From an uncultured Gammaproteobacteria bacterium (GTDB taxonomy: Bacteria > Pseudomonadota > Gammaproteobacteria > SZUA-229), in the NCBI GenBank assembly GCA_937998645.1, contig CALLCZ010000072.1, positions 1 to 32,327 of the forward strand: 32,327 nt of DNA. Direction: 5' to 3'. The translations under genes and the position numbers were made by a program. The notes under the pieces were generated by a model. The model was not told where the DNA came from, did not search any database, and worked only from the letters and a program-made list of their open reading frames with translations. Positions 19,328 through 27,586 of the stretch are shown here, piece after piece; within the stretch, counting starts at the first letter, position 1, and the number at the start of each line of letters is the position of its first letter.

Positions 19328-19383
19328 CGTAGGAGCGATTTTAGTCGCGAATGTCGGCAGTTCGCGGCTGAAGCCGCACCTAC
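19328..19383. repeat. REP-like doublet at the centre of the nested element
   Basis: GTAGGAGCGATTTTAGTCGC (from 19329) and its inverted partner ending at 19383 (GTAGGTGCGGCTTCAGCCGC on the other strand) face each other across 9 nt. Each half is itself an imperfect palindrome (GCGATTTTAGTCGC, GCGGCTTCAGCCGC). The GTAGGAGC head followed by a GC palindrome resembles REP sequences of pseudomonads. No REP-associated transposase gene is in the window. Confidence 0.8.
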
Positions 19384-19499
19384 TTAAGTGTTGGCAGTCG
19401 CAACACTTACGCACAAAACATTCGCGTTTATTAGCGTTCATTTGCGGACCAATAAAAACCTCTGCGTTCTTTGCGTCTTAGCGTCTTTGCGTTAAATAT

Positions 19500-20720
19500 T
19501 TAACGTTTCTTATTCGCAGCGATGCGCAGGCGCAGGGCGTTGAGTTTGATGAAACCTTCGGCGTCTTTCTGGTCGTAAGCACCGGCATCATCCTCAAAGG
19601 TAGCTATGTCTTCATCAAACAATGAATCATCGGACCTGCGGCCAACGACTTCGACATTGCCTTTATACAGCTTGAGACGGACATCGCCGTTTACCGTTGC
19701 CTGCGATGCATCGATCATCTGCTGCATCATTTCACGTTCGGGACTCCACCAGTAACCGTTATAAACCAGTTCGGCATAACGCGGCATGAGCTCATCCTTG
19801 AGGTGTGCAACTTCGCGATCAAGCGTTAATGATTCCATGGCACGATGCGCCTTGAGCATGATGGTGCCGCCCGGCGTTTCATAGCAACCGCGGGACTTCA
19901 TACCCACATAACGGTTTTCAACCATATCAAGACGGCCGATGCCGTTCTCACCCGCAACCTTGTTCAGCAGTGTTAAAACTTCTGCGGCAGTCATTGGATT
20001 GCCATCGATGGCAACGATGTCACCCTTGTTGTAACTGAGCTCGATATAGGTCGGCTTGTCCGGCGCACGTTCTGGTGACACAGTCCAGCGCCACATTTCT
20101 TCTTCCGGCTCCGCCCATGGGTCCTCGAGCACGCCGCCTTCATAGGAAATGTGCAACAAGTTTGCATCCATTGAATACGGTGACTTTTTGCCCTTGTTGA
20201 AATCAACAGCGATGCCATGCCGCTCTGCATAGGCCATTAATTTTTCACGAGACAGCAGGTCCCATTCACGCCACGGCGCGATGATATGAACACCCGGCTT
20301 GAGCGCATAGGCGCCAAGCTCGAAGCGCACCTGGTCGTTACCCTTGCCGGTAGCGCCGTGAGAGATCGCATCGGCACCGGTTTCATTGGCAATCTCAATC
20401 AGGCGCCTGGCAATCAGCGGGCGCGCAATCGAGGTACCGAGCAGGTATTCGCCTTCATAGATGGCGTTAGCGCGAAACATCGGGAACACGTAATCGCGAA
20501 CGAATTCTTCGCGCAGGTCCTCGATATAGATTTCCTTAACACCCGCCGCTTCAGCTTTGGCCCGCGCCGGCTCAACCTCTTCGCCCTGACCAATGTCTGC
20601 GGTAAAAGTCACCACCTCACAACCATAGGTATCTTCCAGCCATTTCAATATGACGGAGGTATCCAGACCACCCGAGTAGGCAAGTACGGCTTTTTTAATG
20701 GAAGATTTGTTGGCAGACAT
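19500..20720 (-). CDS. argG: Argininosuccinate synthase
   Basis: Joins citrulline and aspartate with ATP to argininosuccinate, the penultimate step of arginine synthesis. The 406-residue product has the PP-loop [15 protein letters not shown] near residue 14, and family blocks [55 protein letters not shown] and [11 protein letters not shown]. The ribosome site GGAGAG precedes the ATG (20718-20720). It is monocistronic here, converging on mgtE, with a nested repeat element between the stops. A TATAAT box lies 39 bp upstream. Confidence 0.97.
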   Translation of the reverse strand: MSANKSSIKKAVLAYSGGLDTSVILKWLEDTYGCEVVTFTADIGQGEEVEPARAKAEAAGVKEIYIEDLREEFVRDYVFPMFRANAIYEGEYLLGTSIARPLIARRLIEIANETGADAISHGATGKGNDQVRFELGAYALKPGVHIIAPWREWDLLSREKLMAYAERHGIAVDFNKGKKSPYSMDANLLHISYEGGVLEDPWAEPEEEMWRWTVSPERAPDKPTYIELSYNKGDIVAIDGNPMTAAEVLTLLNKVAGENGIGRLDMVENRYVGMKSRGCYETPGGTIMLKAHRAMESLTLDREVAHLKDELMPRYAELVYNGYWWSPEREMMQQMIDASQATVNGDVRLKLYKGNVEVVGRRSDDSLFDEDIATFEDDAGAYDQKDAEGFIKLNALRLRIAANKKR

Positions 20721-20758
20721 CCAGGCTCTCCAGTCGAGTTTAAATTATCAGGGGCGGA

Positions 20759-20764
20759 ATTATA
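20759..20764 (-). promoter_or_regulatory. Candidate -10 element of argG
   Basis: TATAAT on the minus strand, 39 bp before the argG start, preceded by TG. There is no good -35; the corresponding position falls in or next to the heptamer repeat arm at 20775-20807, so the repeat may have replaced the -35 region. No ARG box was recognised. Confidence 0.45.
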
Positions 20765-20774
20765 CAGTCAGTAA

Positions 20775-20923
20775 GCAGTTAATAGTGAACAGTTAACAGT
20801 GAACAGTGGGAAACCGTACCTGAAACCGTTCCCGGTAATTAATCCGTCCACAGATCGACACAGACTCGAATTACGCAAGCTTTTGATTATTACGTGAACT
20901 ACTCACTGTAAACTATTCACTGC
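20775..20923. repeat. Imperfect inverted repeat, YAGTKAA heptamer family, argG-aceE gap
   Basis: The left arm (20775-20807) is five heptamers in a row: CAGTTAA, TAGTGAA, CAGTTAA, CAGTGAA, CAGTGGG. The right arm (20894-20923) is an inverted, more diverged relative (GTAAACTATTCACTGC at its end). It sits between the divergent argG and aceE promoters. Same family as 8651-8735. Confidence 0.8.
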
Positions 20924-20926
20924 TTT

Positions 20927-20939
20927 TTGGTTCGACTAA
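20927..20939 (+). promoter_or_regulatory. PdhR-like operator candidate before aceE
   Basis: TTGGT-TCG-ACTAA matches the E. coli PdhR half-sites TTGGT-N3-ACCAA at all but one position. It lies 15 bp upstream of a TATAAT and so would overlap the -35 region of the pyruvate dehydrogenase promoter, the place expected for a repressor. No pdhR gene is in the window. Confidence 0.35.
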
Positions 20940-20960
20940 CCGACATTTAACTTCTATAAT
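20931..20960 (+). promoter_or_regulatory. Candidate aceE promoter
   Basis: A perfect TATAAT at 20955-20960 with a weak -35 (TTCGAC, 20931-20936, spacer 18). The resulting leader to the aceE ATG would be about 130 nt. Within it, 21033-21047 forms a small hairpin AATTTC-GTA-GAAATT. Apart from the repeat and these signals I see nothing else in 20721-21100. Confidence 0.5.
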
Positions 20961-21100
20961 TCTGCTTCCTGCCAGCATCGAACCGTCGAAAAATGCCCGG
21001 AAAAGCCCGCTGGTTAACTATAAAAATTAAAGAATTTCGTAGAAATTGCTGGCAAACAAGCTAAACATGCGGCGATTTGTACAAAACATGTGAGAGATAC

Positions 21101-23761
21101 ATGACTGAGCAACACGATATAGATCCGCAGGAAACGCAGGAATGGCTGGACGCACTCGATGCGATTATCGCAAATGAGGGTCTGGAACGCGCACATTTTA
21201 TACTCGAAAAGCTGATCGACGATGCACGTCGCTCAGGCGCCAACCTGCCGTTCAGCAATGTCACCGCCTACCTCAACACCATTCCGCCGCATATGCAGGA
21301 AGCGCATCCGGGTGACACCTCGGTCGAACGCCGCATCAAGTCGCTGGTACGCTGGAATGCACTGGCCATGGTGGTGCGCGCCAACAAGGAGAGTTCAGAA
21401 CTCGGCGGCCATATCGCCAGCTTTGCTTCGGCAGCCACACTCTACGATGTTGGCCTCAATCATTTTTTCCGCGCGCCCAGCCACGAGCATGGCGGCGACC
21501 TGATTTTTATGCAAGGCCATTCGGCGCCCGGTATATACGCGCGCGCCTATCTCGAAGGCCGCCTTAACGAGGATCAGCTGGACAAATTCCGCCAGGAAGT
21601 CGACGGTGACGGCCTGTCATCCTACCCACACCCCTGGTTGATGCCGGATTTCTGGCAGTTTCCCACGGTATCGATGGGACTGGGTCCGATCATGGCGATA
21701 TACCAGGCCCGCTTCATGAAATACCTGCAGGACCGGGGTGTCGCCAACACCAACAACAGAAAAGTGTGGGCATTCTGCGGTGACGGCGAAATGGACGAAC
21801 CCGAGTCGCTGGGCGCGATCTCGCTTGGCGGCCGCGAAAAACTCGACAACCTGGTTTTCGTAATCAACTGCAACCTGCAGCGCCTCGATGGCCCGGTACG
21901 CGGCAATGGCAAGATCATCCAGGAACTCGAGTCCGTGTTCCGCGGCGCCGGCTGGAACGTAATCAAGGTCATCTGGGGCGGCTACTGGGATCCGTTGCTC
22001 GCGAGGGACAAAGACGGCCTGCTGCGCAAACGCATGGAAGAAGCGGTCGACGGCGATTATCAGAACTACAAGTCCAAAGATGGCGCCTACGTGCGCGAAC
22101 ACTTTTTCGGCAAGTATCCCGAATTGAAAGCCATGGTTGCAACCATGTCGGACGAAGACATCTGGCGCCTGAACCGTGGTGGCCACGATCCACACAAGGT
22201 CTATGCCGCCTATGCAGCCGCGATGAAACATACAGGTCAGCCAACCGTGATCCTGACCAAGACCGTAAAAGGCTACGGTATGGGCCTGGCCGGTGAAGGC
22301 CAGAACATCACGCATTCGCAGAAGAAAATGGACATCGATGCACTCAAGGCTTTCCGCCAGCGTTTCGATATCCCGCTATCCGAGGAACAGGTCGAGAAAG
22401 CTGAATACTACCGCCCTGCGGAAGACAGCGAGGAAATACGGTACCTGAAAGAACGCCGTAAGACTCTGGGTGGCTACCTGCCCACACGCCAGCACCTGGC
22501 CGCACCGCTGGAAATTCCCGACCTCGATATCTTCAAGACCATGCTGGAAAGTTCCGGCGAACGCGAACTGTCGACCACGATGGCATTCGTGCGCATGCTG
22601 ACAGCGCTGGCGCGCGACAAAAAAATCGGCAAATACGTGGTTCCGATCGTGCCCGATGAAGCCCGTACCTTTGGCATGGAAGGCATGTTCCGCCAGCTCG
22701 GCATCTATTCCTCGGTGGGTCAGCTGTATGAGCCACAGGACAAGGAACAGGTCATGTTTTACAAGGAAGACAAGAGCGGCCAGATCCTGGAAGAAGGCAT
22801 TAACGAGGCCGGTGCCATGTCATCCTGGATCGCGGCCGCAACGGCCTACAGTTCACATGGCGTCAACATGATTCCGTTCTACGTTTATTATTCCATGTTC
22901 GGCTTCCAGCGTATTGGCGACCTGGCATGGGCAGCCGGCGATATGCAGGCACGCGGCTTCCTGATTGGCGGCACCGCAGGTCGCACCACACTGGCCGGTG
23001 AAGGCCTGCAGCACCAGGATGGCCACGGCCTGCTGGTTGCTTCGACCATCCCCAACTGTATCGCCTACGATCCCTGTTTTGCCTACGAGCTGGCAGTCAT
23101 CATTCATGACGGCATGCGCCGCATGATGCATGACCAGGAAAACGTCTATTACTACGTCACAGCGATGAACGAAAACTACGTTCAACCGGCCATGCCGAAA
23201 GGCGTTGAAAAGGGCATCGTTAATGGCATGTACCGCATCAGTGAAGATACCGCCAAAAAAGGCGATCCCAAAGTACAACTGTTCGGCAGCGGCACGATTC
23301 TGCGCGAAGTCATCGATGCCGCAGAAAAACTGAAGAATGACTGGGGCGTTAGCGCAGACGTCTGGAGCGTGACCAGCTATAACGAACTGGCGCGCGAAGC
23401 ACGCGATTGCGAACGCTGGAACATGCTCAATCCTGAAAAGAAAGCTCGCGTCAGCTATGTAGAACAGCAGTTGCAGGACTGCGAAGGCCCTGTTATTTCA
23501 TCATCCGATTACGTGCGCAATGTTGCAGAACAGATCCGCAATTTTGTACCCGCAACATACACCGTTCTGGGGACTGACGGCTTTGGCCGCTCGGATACAC
23601 GCAAGCAGCTGCGCAAGCACTTCGAAGTCAACAGCGATTATGTCACCGTGGCCACATTGAAAACACTGTCTGATGAAGGCACCATCCCCGCCTCCAAAGT
23701 CAAGGAAGCTATCAAGAAGTATGGTATCCGCATCACTAAACCAAACCCGCTAATGGCTTAA
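21101..23761 (+). CDS. aceE: Pyruvate dehydrogenase E1 component, homodimeric type
   Basis: Thiamine-diphosphate enzyme that decarboxylates pyruvate and acetylates the lipoyl group of E2. From the ATG at 21101-21103 the product has 886 residues, against 887 in E. coli; a TTG 24 nt upstream is in frame but unnecessary, and GAGAG precedes the ATG. The ThDP motif is CGDGEMDEPESLG through INCNLQRLDG. Other family blocks are GHSAPGIYARAYLEGRL, NITHSQKKMD, IVPDEARTFGMEGMFRQLGI and LLVASTIPNCIAYDP. It begins the aceE-aceF-lpd string and is 13 nt from aceF. Confidence 0.97.
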   Translation: MTEQHDIDPQETQEWLDALDAIIANEGLERAHFILEKLIDDARRSGANLPFSNVTAYLNTIPPHMQEAHPGDTSVERRIKSLVRWNALAMVVRANKESSELGGHIASFASAATLYDVGLNHFFRAPSHEHGGDLIFMQGHSAPGIYARAYLEGRLNEDQLDKFRQEVDGDGLSSYPHPWLMPDFWQFPTVSMGLGPIMAIYQARFMKYLQDRGVANTNNRKVWAFCGDGEMDEPESLGAISLGGREKLDNLVFVINCNLQRLDGPVRGNGKIIQELESVFRGAGWNVIKVIWGGYWDPLLARDKDGLLRKRMEEAVDGDYQNYKSKDGAYVREHFFGKYPELKAMVATMSDEDIWRLNRGGHDPHKVYAAYAAAMKHTGQPTVILTKTVKGYGMGLAGEGQNITHSQKKMDIDALKAFRQRFDIPLSEEQVEKAEYYRPAEDSEEIRYLKERRKTLGGYLPTRQHLAAPLEIPDLDIFKTMLESSGERELSTTMAFVRMLTALARDKKIGKYVVPIVPDEARTFGMEGMFRQLGIYSSVGQLYEPQDKEQVMFYKEDKSGQILEEGINEAGAMSSWIAAATAYSSHGVNMIPFYVYYSMFGFQRIGDLAWAAGDMQARGFLIGGTAGRTTLAGEGLQHQDGHGLLVASTIPNCIAYDPCFAYELAVIIHDGMRRMMHDQENVYYYVTAMNENYVQPAMPKGVEKGIVNGMYRISEDTAKKGDPKVQLFGSGTILREVIDAAEKLKNDWGVSADVWSVTSYNELAREARDCERWNMLNPEKKARVSYVEQQLQDCEGPVISSSDYVRNVAEQIRNFVPATYTVLGTDGFGRSDTRKQLRKHFEVNSDYVTVATLKTLSDEGTIPASKVKEAIKKYGIRITKPNPLMA

Positions 23762-23774
23762 CAGGAAACAGACA

Positions 23775-25079
23775 ATGGCAGATGTAAAAGACATTCTTGT
23801 TCCTGATATTGGCGACTTCGAGGGCGTAGAAGTCATCGAGATCATGGTGTCGCCAGGCGATACCATCAGTGTCGAGGACCCGCTGGTATCACTCGAATCC
23901 GACAAGGCGGCAATGGAGATTCCTTCACCCGATGCCGGCACCGTTAAAGAAATAAAAGTCAGCATCGGTGACAAGGTATCCCAGGGCGACCTGCTGGTCA
24001 CCCTGGAAGTTTCCGTGACCGAAGCCGCGCCTGTAGCTGAAGCAACGGCCGACGAACCCGCACAGCCAGCTCCGGCACCTGCAGCAGCACCTGAAAAACC
24101 GGCAGCACCCGCTCCGGCCCCGGCTCCAGTCTCTTCGCACAGGCCGCCGCCGGTTGCGCCAACCCCGATCGATGAAGTCGGCTTCCGCAAGGCATACGCC
24201 AGCCCTTCGGTCCGTAAATTTGCCCGCGAACTCGGTGCCGACCTGGGACAAATCACCGGCAGCGGCAACAAGGGCCGCATCCTGAAAGAAGACATCAAGA
24301 CCTTTGTGAAAAAGGCACTGACATCAGGCCATGTCGGCGGCCTTGGCGTTGCACCCATGCCGGAAATCGATTTCAGCCAGTTTGGTGATATCGAAACACA
24401 ACCGCTGACCAAGATAAACAAGCTGACCGGCCAGTTCCTGCACCGCAACTGGGTCACTGTACCGCATGTCACCCAGTTTGATGAAGCGGATATCACTGAG
24501 CTGGAAAAATTCCGCAAGCAGCTCAACGCAGAGCACAAAAATGAAGGCATACGTGTCACCGTACTCGCTTTCCTGATGAAAGCGCTGGTTTCCGCACTGA
24601 AAGAATACCCGCGCTTCAACTCTTCACTGGATGCAACCGGTGAAAACCTGGTACTGAAAAAATACATCCATATCGGTGTCGCGGTCGATACGCCAGACGG
24701 TCTTGTGGTTCCGGTTATTCGCGACTGTGATCGCAAGTCGCTGATTGAACTTGCTAGTGAATTGATAGAGGCCAGCATCAAGGCACGAGACAAGAAGCTG
24801 TCACCTGCCGACATGTCCGGTGGCTGCATCAGTATTTCCAGCCTGGGCGGTATCGGTGGTACTGCGTTCACACCGATCGTCAATGCACCTGAAGTTGCAA
24901 TACTCGGTGTGTCGCGTGCGCAAATGAAACCGGTTTATATAGACGGTGAGTTTGTACCACGCCTGATTCTGCCGTTATCGCTTTCATACGATCACCGTGT
25001 TATCGATGGCGCGGATGGTGCCCGCTTTACCTCGTTCCTGAACAAGGTGCTGTCGGACACACGGCGACTGCTGTTATAA
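23775..25079 (+). CDS. aceF: Pyruvate dehydrogenase E2, dihydrolipoyl acetyltransferase
   Basis: Core of the pyruvate dehydrogenase complex; moves acetyl from lipoyl to CoA. Domain order in 434 residues: one lipoyl domain (1-79, lipoylated Lys44 in ESDKAAME), an Ala/Pro-rich swinging linker (about 84-134), the E3-binding domain (about 142-178, ASPSVRKFARELG and GSGNKGRILKEDI), and the catalytic domain with His407 and Asp411 in YDHRVIDGADGARF. E. coli E2 has three lipoyl domains; here there is one, and a second lipoyl domain is carried by the E3 gene product. A repeat-filled 144-bp gap separates it from lpd. Confidence 0.97.
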   Translation: MADVKDILVPDIGDFEGVEVIEIMVSPGDTISVEDPLVSLESDKAAMEIPSPDAGTVKEIKVSIGDKVSQGDLLVTLEVSVTEAAPVAEATADEPAQPAPAPAAAPEKPAAPAPAPAPVSSHRPPPVAPTPIDEVGFRKAYASPSVRKFARELGADLGQITGSGNKGRILKEDIKTFVKKALTSGHVGGLGVAPMPEIDFSQFGDIETQPLTKINKLTGQFLHRNWVTVPHVTQFDEADITELEKFRKQLNAEHKNEGIRVTVLAFLMKALVSALKEYPRFNSSLDATGENLVLKKYIHIGVAVDTPDGLVVPVIRDCDRKSLIELASELIEASIKARDKKLSPADMSGGCISISSLGGIGGTAFTPIVNAPEVAILGVSRAQMKPVYIDGEFVPRLILPLSLSYDHRVIDGADGARFTSFLNKVLSDTRRLLL

Positions 25080-25097
25080 AACAGATTAAATCAATAA

Positions 25098-25211
25098 GTC
25101 CGCAAATGAACGCAAATAAACGCGAATGTTTCTTTGTTGGTTCAAACATGAATACGGTTTTGGTCCAGGATTTGTCGGTTACATTTGCGTGCATTTGCGT
25201 TTATTAGCGGA
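25098..25211. repeat. Inverted repeat, MCGCWAATRA decamer family, aceF-lpd gap
   Basis: Arms 25098-25129 and 25181-25211 are inverted copies, with 5 mismatches over the 31 paired bases, made of words like CCGCAAATGA and ACGCAAATAA. The right arm ends 12 nt before the lpd ATG, and the only purine-rich stretch near the start (AGCGGA) belongs to the arm. A hairpin here could thus affect lpd translation or processing of the aceEF-lpd message. Same family as 19239-19449. Confidence 0.88.
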
Positions 25212-25223
25212 TAAAAATTAATT

Positions 25224-26987
25224 ATGAGCAAAATAGTAAAAGTTGAAGTCCCTGACATCGGTGATTTCACTAACGTCGACACCATTGAAGTACTGGTTTC
25301 ACCTGGCGATCACATCTCAGCAGAAGATGCTTTGATCACGCTCGAGTCCGACAAGGCCACCATCGAAATCCCTTCGCCGCAGGCCGGCACCGTCAAGGAA
25401 GTACTGGTTAAAGTGAATGACAAGGTTTCACAGGGTGATGTTATTCTCACCATGGAACTTTCGGCTGCAGAAGCCCCATCTACTAAAGCAGCTGAAGAAA
25501 AACCCGCCCCGGCTGCAGAATCAACCACAAGCGAGCCAGGCCCTGCAGCTGCTGCAAAAACAGCACCCGCAGATCGCAGCGATGTACACGCCGAAGTTGT
25601 CGTACTGGGTTCAGGCCCGGGTGGTTATACCGCCGCTTTCCGCGCAGCCGACCTGGGTAAGCAGGTCATCCTTATAGAAAAATACGAAACCATAGGCGGC
25701 GTTTGCCTCAACGTGGGTTGCATACCCTCCAAGGCATTACTGCATACGGCGCAGATCATCAACGAAGCCGAGGAAATGTCTGCACATGGCGTCAGCTTCG
25801 GCAAGCCTAAAATAGACATCAGCAAACTCGCCGCTTTCAAGAACAAGGTTATCGGTCAGCTAACGGGTGGTCTTGCCGGACTGGCAAAGCAGCGCAAGGT
25901 GCAAATCGTAACCGGTGTTGGCAAATTTACTTCACCGAAAACCATTGAAGTGACCGGCAAAGACGGAATCACGACCATCTCTTTTGATGATGCCATTATA
26001 GCGGCAGGCTCAAAAGTCATGCGCATCCCTGGCCTCCCCTACGACGATGATCGCCTGATGGATTCTACCGGCGCGCTTGAACTGGCCGATATCCCCAGGC
26101 GACTGCTCGTTATTGGCGGCGGCATCATCGGCCTGGAAATGGCCACGGTATATGATGCACTCGGTTCCAGTGTATCGATTGTTGAACTCTCGCCCGGCCT
26201 GATCCCCGGATGCGACCGCGACCTGGTTCGCCCGCTGCAAAAACGCGTTAAGAAACGCTACGAGAACATCTGGCTGAATGCCAAAGTCACTGACATCAAG
26301 GCATTAAAGAGCGGCCTCAAGGTCAGCTTCGAAGGCAAAGGCGCACCCGAAACCGACACCTTTGACCGTGTACTGCTTGCAGTCGGACGCAGCCCCAATG
26401 GCAATGATATCGGCGCAGAGAATGCCGGCATCATGGTCGATGAACGCGGTTTTATACCCGTTGACAAGCAACAGAAAACCAACGTTGCCAACATATACGC
26501 TATCGGCGACATCGTCGGCCAGCCGATGCTGGCGCATAAGGCCACGCACGAAGGCAAAACCGCGGCGGAAGTCATCAGTGGCATGAAATCCTACTTCGAT
26601 GCCAAGACCATTCCATCGGTAGCCTACACAGACCCGGAAATTGCATGGATGGGCATCACCGAAGAACAGGCCAAAGCCGATGGCATTGAATATACCAAAG
26701 GCGTGTTCCCGTGGGCCGCAAGCGGACGCTCACTCAGCATCGGCCGCAACGAGGGCCTGACCAAGGTACTGTTCGATAAAGACAGCCACCGAATTATCGG
26801 CGCCGGCATGGTTGGAACCAATGCCGGTGAACTAATCGCCGAAGCCGTGTTAGCGCTGGAGATGGGCGCCGATGTTGAAGACATCGCACTGACCGTACAT
26901 CCGCACCCGACGCTGTCTGAAACCTTCAACTTCGCCGCTGAAGTCGCTGAAGGCACAGTGACTGACATCTACATTCCAAAAAGGTAA
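25224..26987 (+). CDS. lpd: Dihydrolipoamide dehydrogenase (E3) with N-terminal lipoyl domain
   Basis: FAD/NAD disulfide oxidoreductase that reoxidises dihydrolipoyl groups. The 587 residues begin with a lipoyl domain (1-79, Lys44 in ESDKATIE) very like that of the adjacent aceF, then an Ala/Pro linker (about 82-117), then a full E3: FAD site VLGSGPGGYTAAFRA, redox disulfide Cys161/Cys166 in GGVCLNVGCIPSK, NAD site VIGGGIIGLEMATVY, FAD site YAIGDIVGQPMLAH, and the dimer-interface active site TVHPHPTLSE. Lipoyl-E3 fusions are known, for example the p64k protein of Neisseria. Start codon context is weak. Confidence 0.97.
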   Translation: MSKIVKVEVPDIGDFTNVDTIEVLVSPGDHISAEDALITLESDKATIEIPSPQAGTVKEVLVKVNDKVSQGDVILTMELSAAEAPSTKAAEEKPAPAAESTTSEPGPAAAAKTAPADRSDVHAEVVVLGSGPGGYTAAFRAADLGKQVILIEKYETIGGVCLNVGCIPSKALLHTAQIINEAEEMSAHGVSFGKPKIDISKLAAFKNKVIGQLTGGLAGLAKQRKVQIVTGVGKFTSPKTIEVTGKDGITTISFDDAIIAAGSKVMRIPGLPYDDDRLMDSTGALELADIPRRLLVIGGGIIGLEMATVYDALGSSVSIVELSPGLIPGCDRDLVRPLQKRVKKRYENIWLNAKVTDIKALKSGLKVSFEGKGAPETDTFDRVLLAVGRSPNGNDIGAENAGIMVDERGFIPVDKQQKTNVANIYAIGDIVGQPMLAHKATHEGKTAAEVISGMKSYFDAKTIPSVAYTDPEIAWMGITEEQAKADGIEYTKGVFPWAASGRSLSIGRNEGLTKVLFDKDSHRIIGAGMVGTNAGELIAEAVLALEMGADVEDIALTVHPHPTLSETFNFAAEVAEGTVTDIYIPKR

Positions 26988-27017
26988 CGCATCGAAAGTT
27001 TAAATTGCCAGCTATTG

Positions 27018-27124
27018 GTCCACAGATGAACGCAGATAAACACGGATGTTTTTATGGTCCGTGTAGCGGCAGGCGGACAAATAACATGTTTTATATCCGT
27101 GTTCATCTGCGTTCATCTGTGGAC
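27018..27124. repeat. Inverted repeat, ACRCRGATRA decamer family, downstream of lpd
   Basis: Arms 27018-27047 and 27095-27124 are 30-nt inverted copies with one mismatch, built from words CCACAGATGA, ACGCAGATAA, ACACGGAT. The core holds a hairpin-prone segment (27056-27079: GTCCG ... CGGAC around GTAGCGGCAG) that recurs at 30053-30076 and 31571-31594. Located 30 bp after the lpd stop, it could end or protect that transcript, but there is no U-tract. Confidence 0.92.
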
Positions 27125-27586
27125 TCATTTCAATACCCACTAACACCCCACGGTCAACATTGCCGATCCTGTAAAACACCTTGAAACCTGCCTGGTTTTG
27201 CATTTTTCTAAAATTGACAATTATCAATGTGAGCTCATTTAGAAGCTGCTAGCGTACCGATGAATTGAAATATCGGAACAGGCCGTGTTGCATACCCTTA
27301 CCGCTCGATATTAACCCTGAACCCGGATCAAACCCCGAGCGTCTTTCGCCAACCTGTTATAAATCACCAGCATAATTATGCATCTTGCGCATTGCATCTT
27401 GTTGATTTGGTAAAGAATAATGCATTTGATAGAAATGAACGAATATGAACGAACAAATGATTGGTATTAACTTATCGAGCAATATATAACAACAGACACA
27501 AAAGCCTGTTCAATAAATGTACAACCAAATAATGAAGTTACAGGCTAGTTGTATTTATCAACAAAAAACTCCACCAGAGGTACTAG
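27125..27586. other. 462-bp gene-free region upstream of the cytochrome gene
   Basis: No coding sequence is evident. AT-rich. Contents: an FNR/ANR-like palindrome at 27214-27227; two direct copies of ATGAACGA (27435-27442, 27445-27452); a possible sigma-70 promoter with TTGGTA at 27461-27466 and TATATA at 27483-27488 (spacer 16); and a ribosome site AGAGG 8 nt before the cytochrome ATG. Only the ribosome site is strong. Confidence 0.5.
27214..27227. promoter_or_regulatory. FNR/ANR-like site
   Basis: TTGAC-AATT-ATCAA fits TTGAY-N4-RTCAA exactly. It would make sense upstream of a multiheme cytochrome, but it is about 360 bp from the start codon and no promoter at the usual -41.5 spacing is clear, so it may be chance in AT-rich DNA. 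Confidence 0.3.

Larger units (their letters stand above)
19239..19449. repeat. Middle arms nested inside, MCGCWAATRA decamer family
   Basis: 19239-19268 and 19420-19449 are 30-nt inverted copies with one mismatch. Each is built from 10-nt words: CCGCAAATGA, ACGCTAATAA, ACGCAAATAA. They lie immediately inside the octamer arms. The same decamer arms bracket the aceF-lpd gap (25098-25211), and the first nine bases (AGTCCGCA preceded by A) reappear at the right edge of the window. Confidence 0.92.
19194..19493. repeat. Outer arms of a nested repeat element, RCGCWAAG octamer family
   Basis: Left arm 19194-19227 and right arm 19460-19493 are 34-nt inverted copies with 4 mismatches. Each arm reads as successive 8-nt words such as ACGCAAAG, GCGCTAAG, ACGCTAAG. 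The element fills the gap between the convergent mgtE and argG stops: the left arm begins 12 nt after mgtE and the right arm ends 7 nt before the argG stop. It may double as a transcription barrier. Half-copies of the same family are at 29939-29968 and 31601-31636. Confidence 0.9.

Noticed and set aside
19194..19493. CRISPR array
   Set aside because: Repeats are inverted, internally periodic and not separated by regular unique spacers; no cas genes.
23750..24883. 377-codon frame antisense to aceF
   Set aside because: Mirror of the Ala/Pro-rich codons of the E2 linker; no start signal or recognisable domain.
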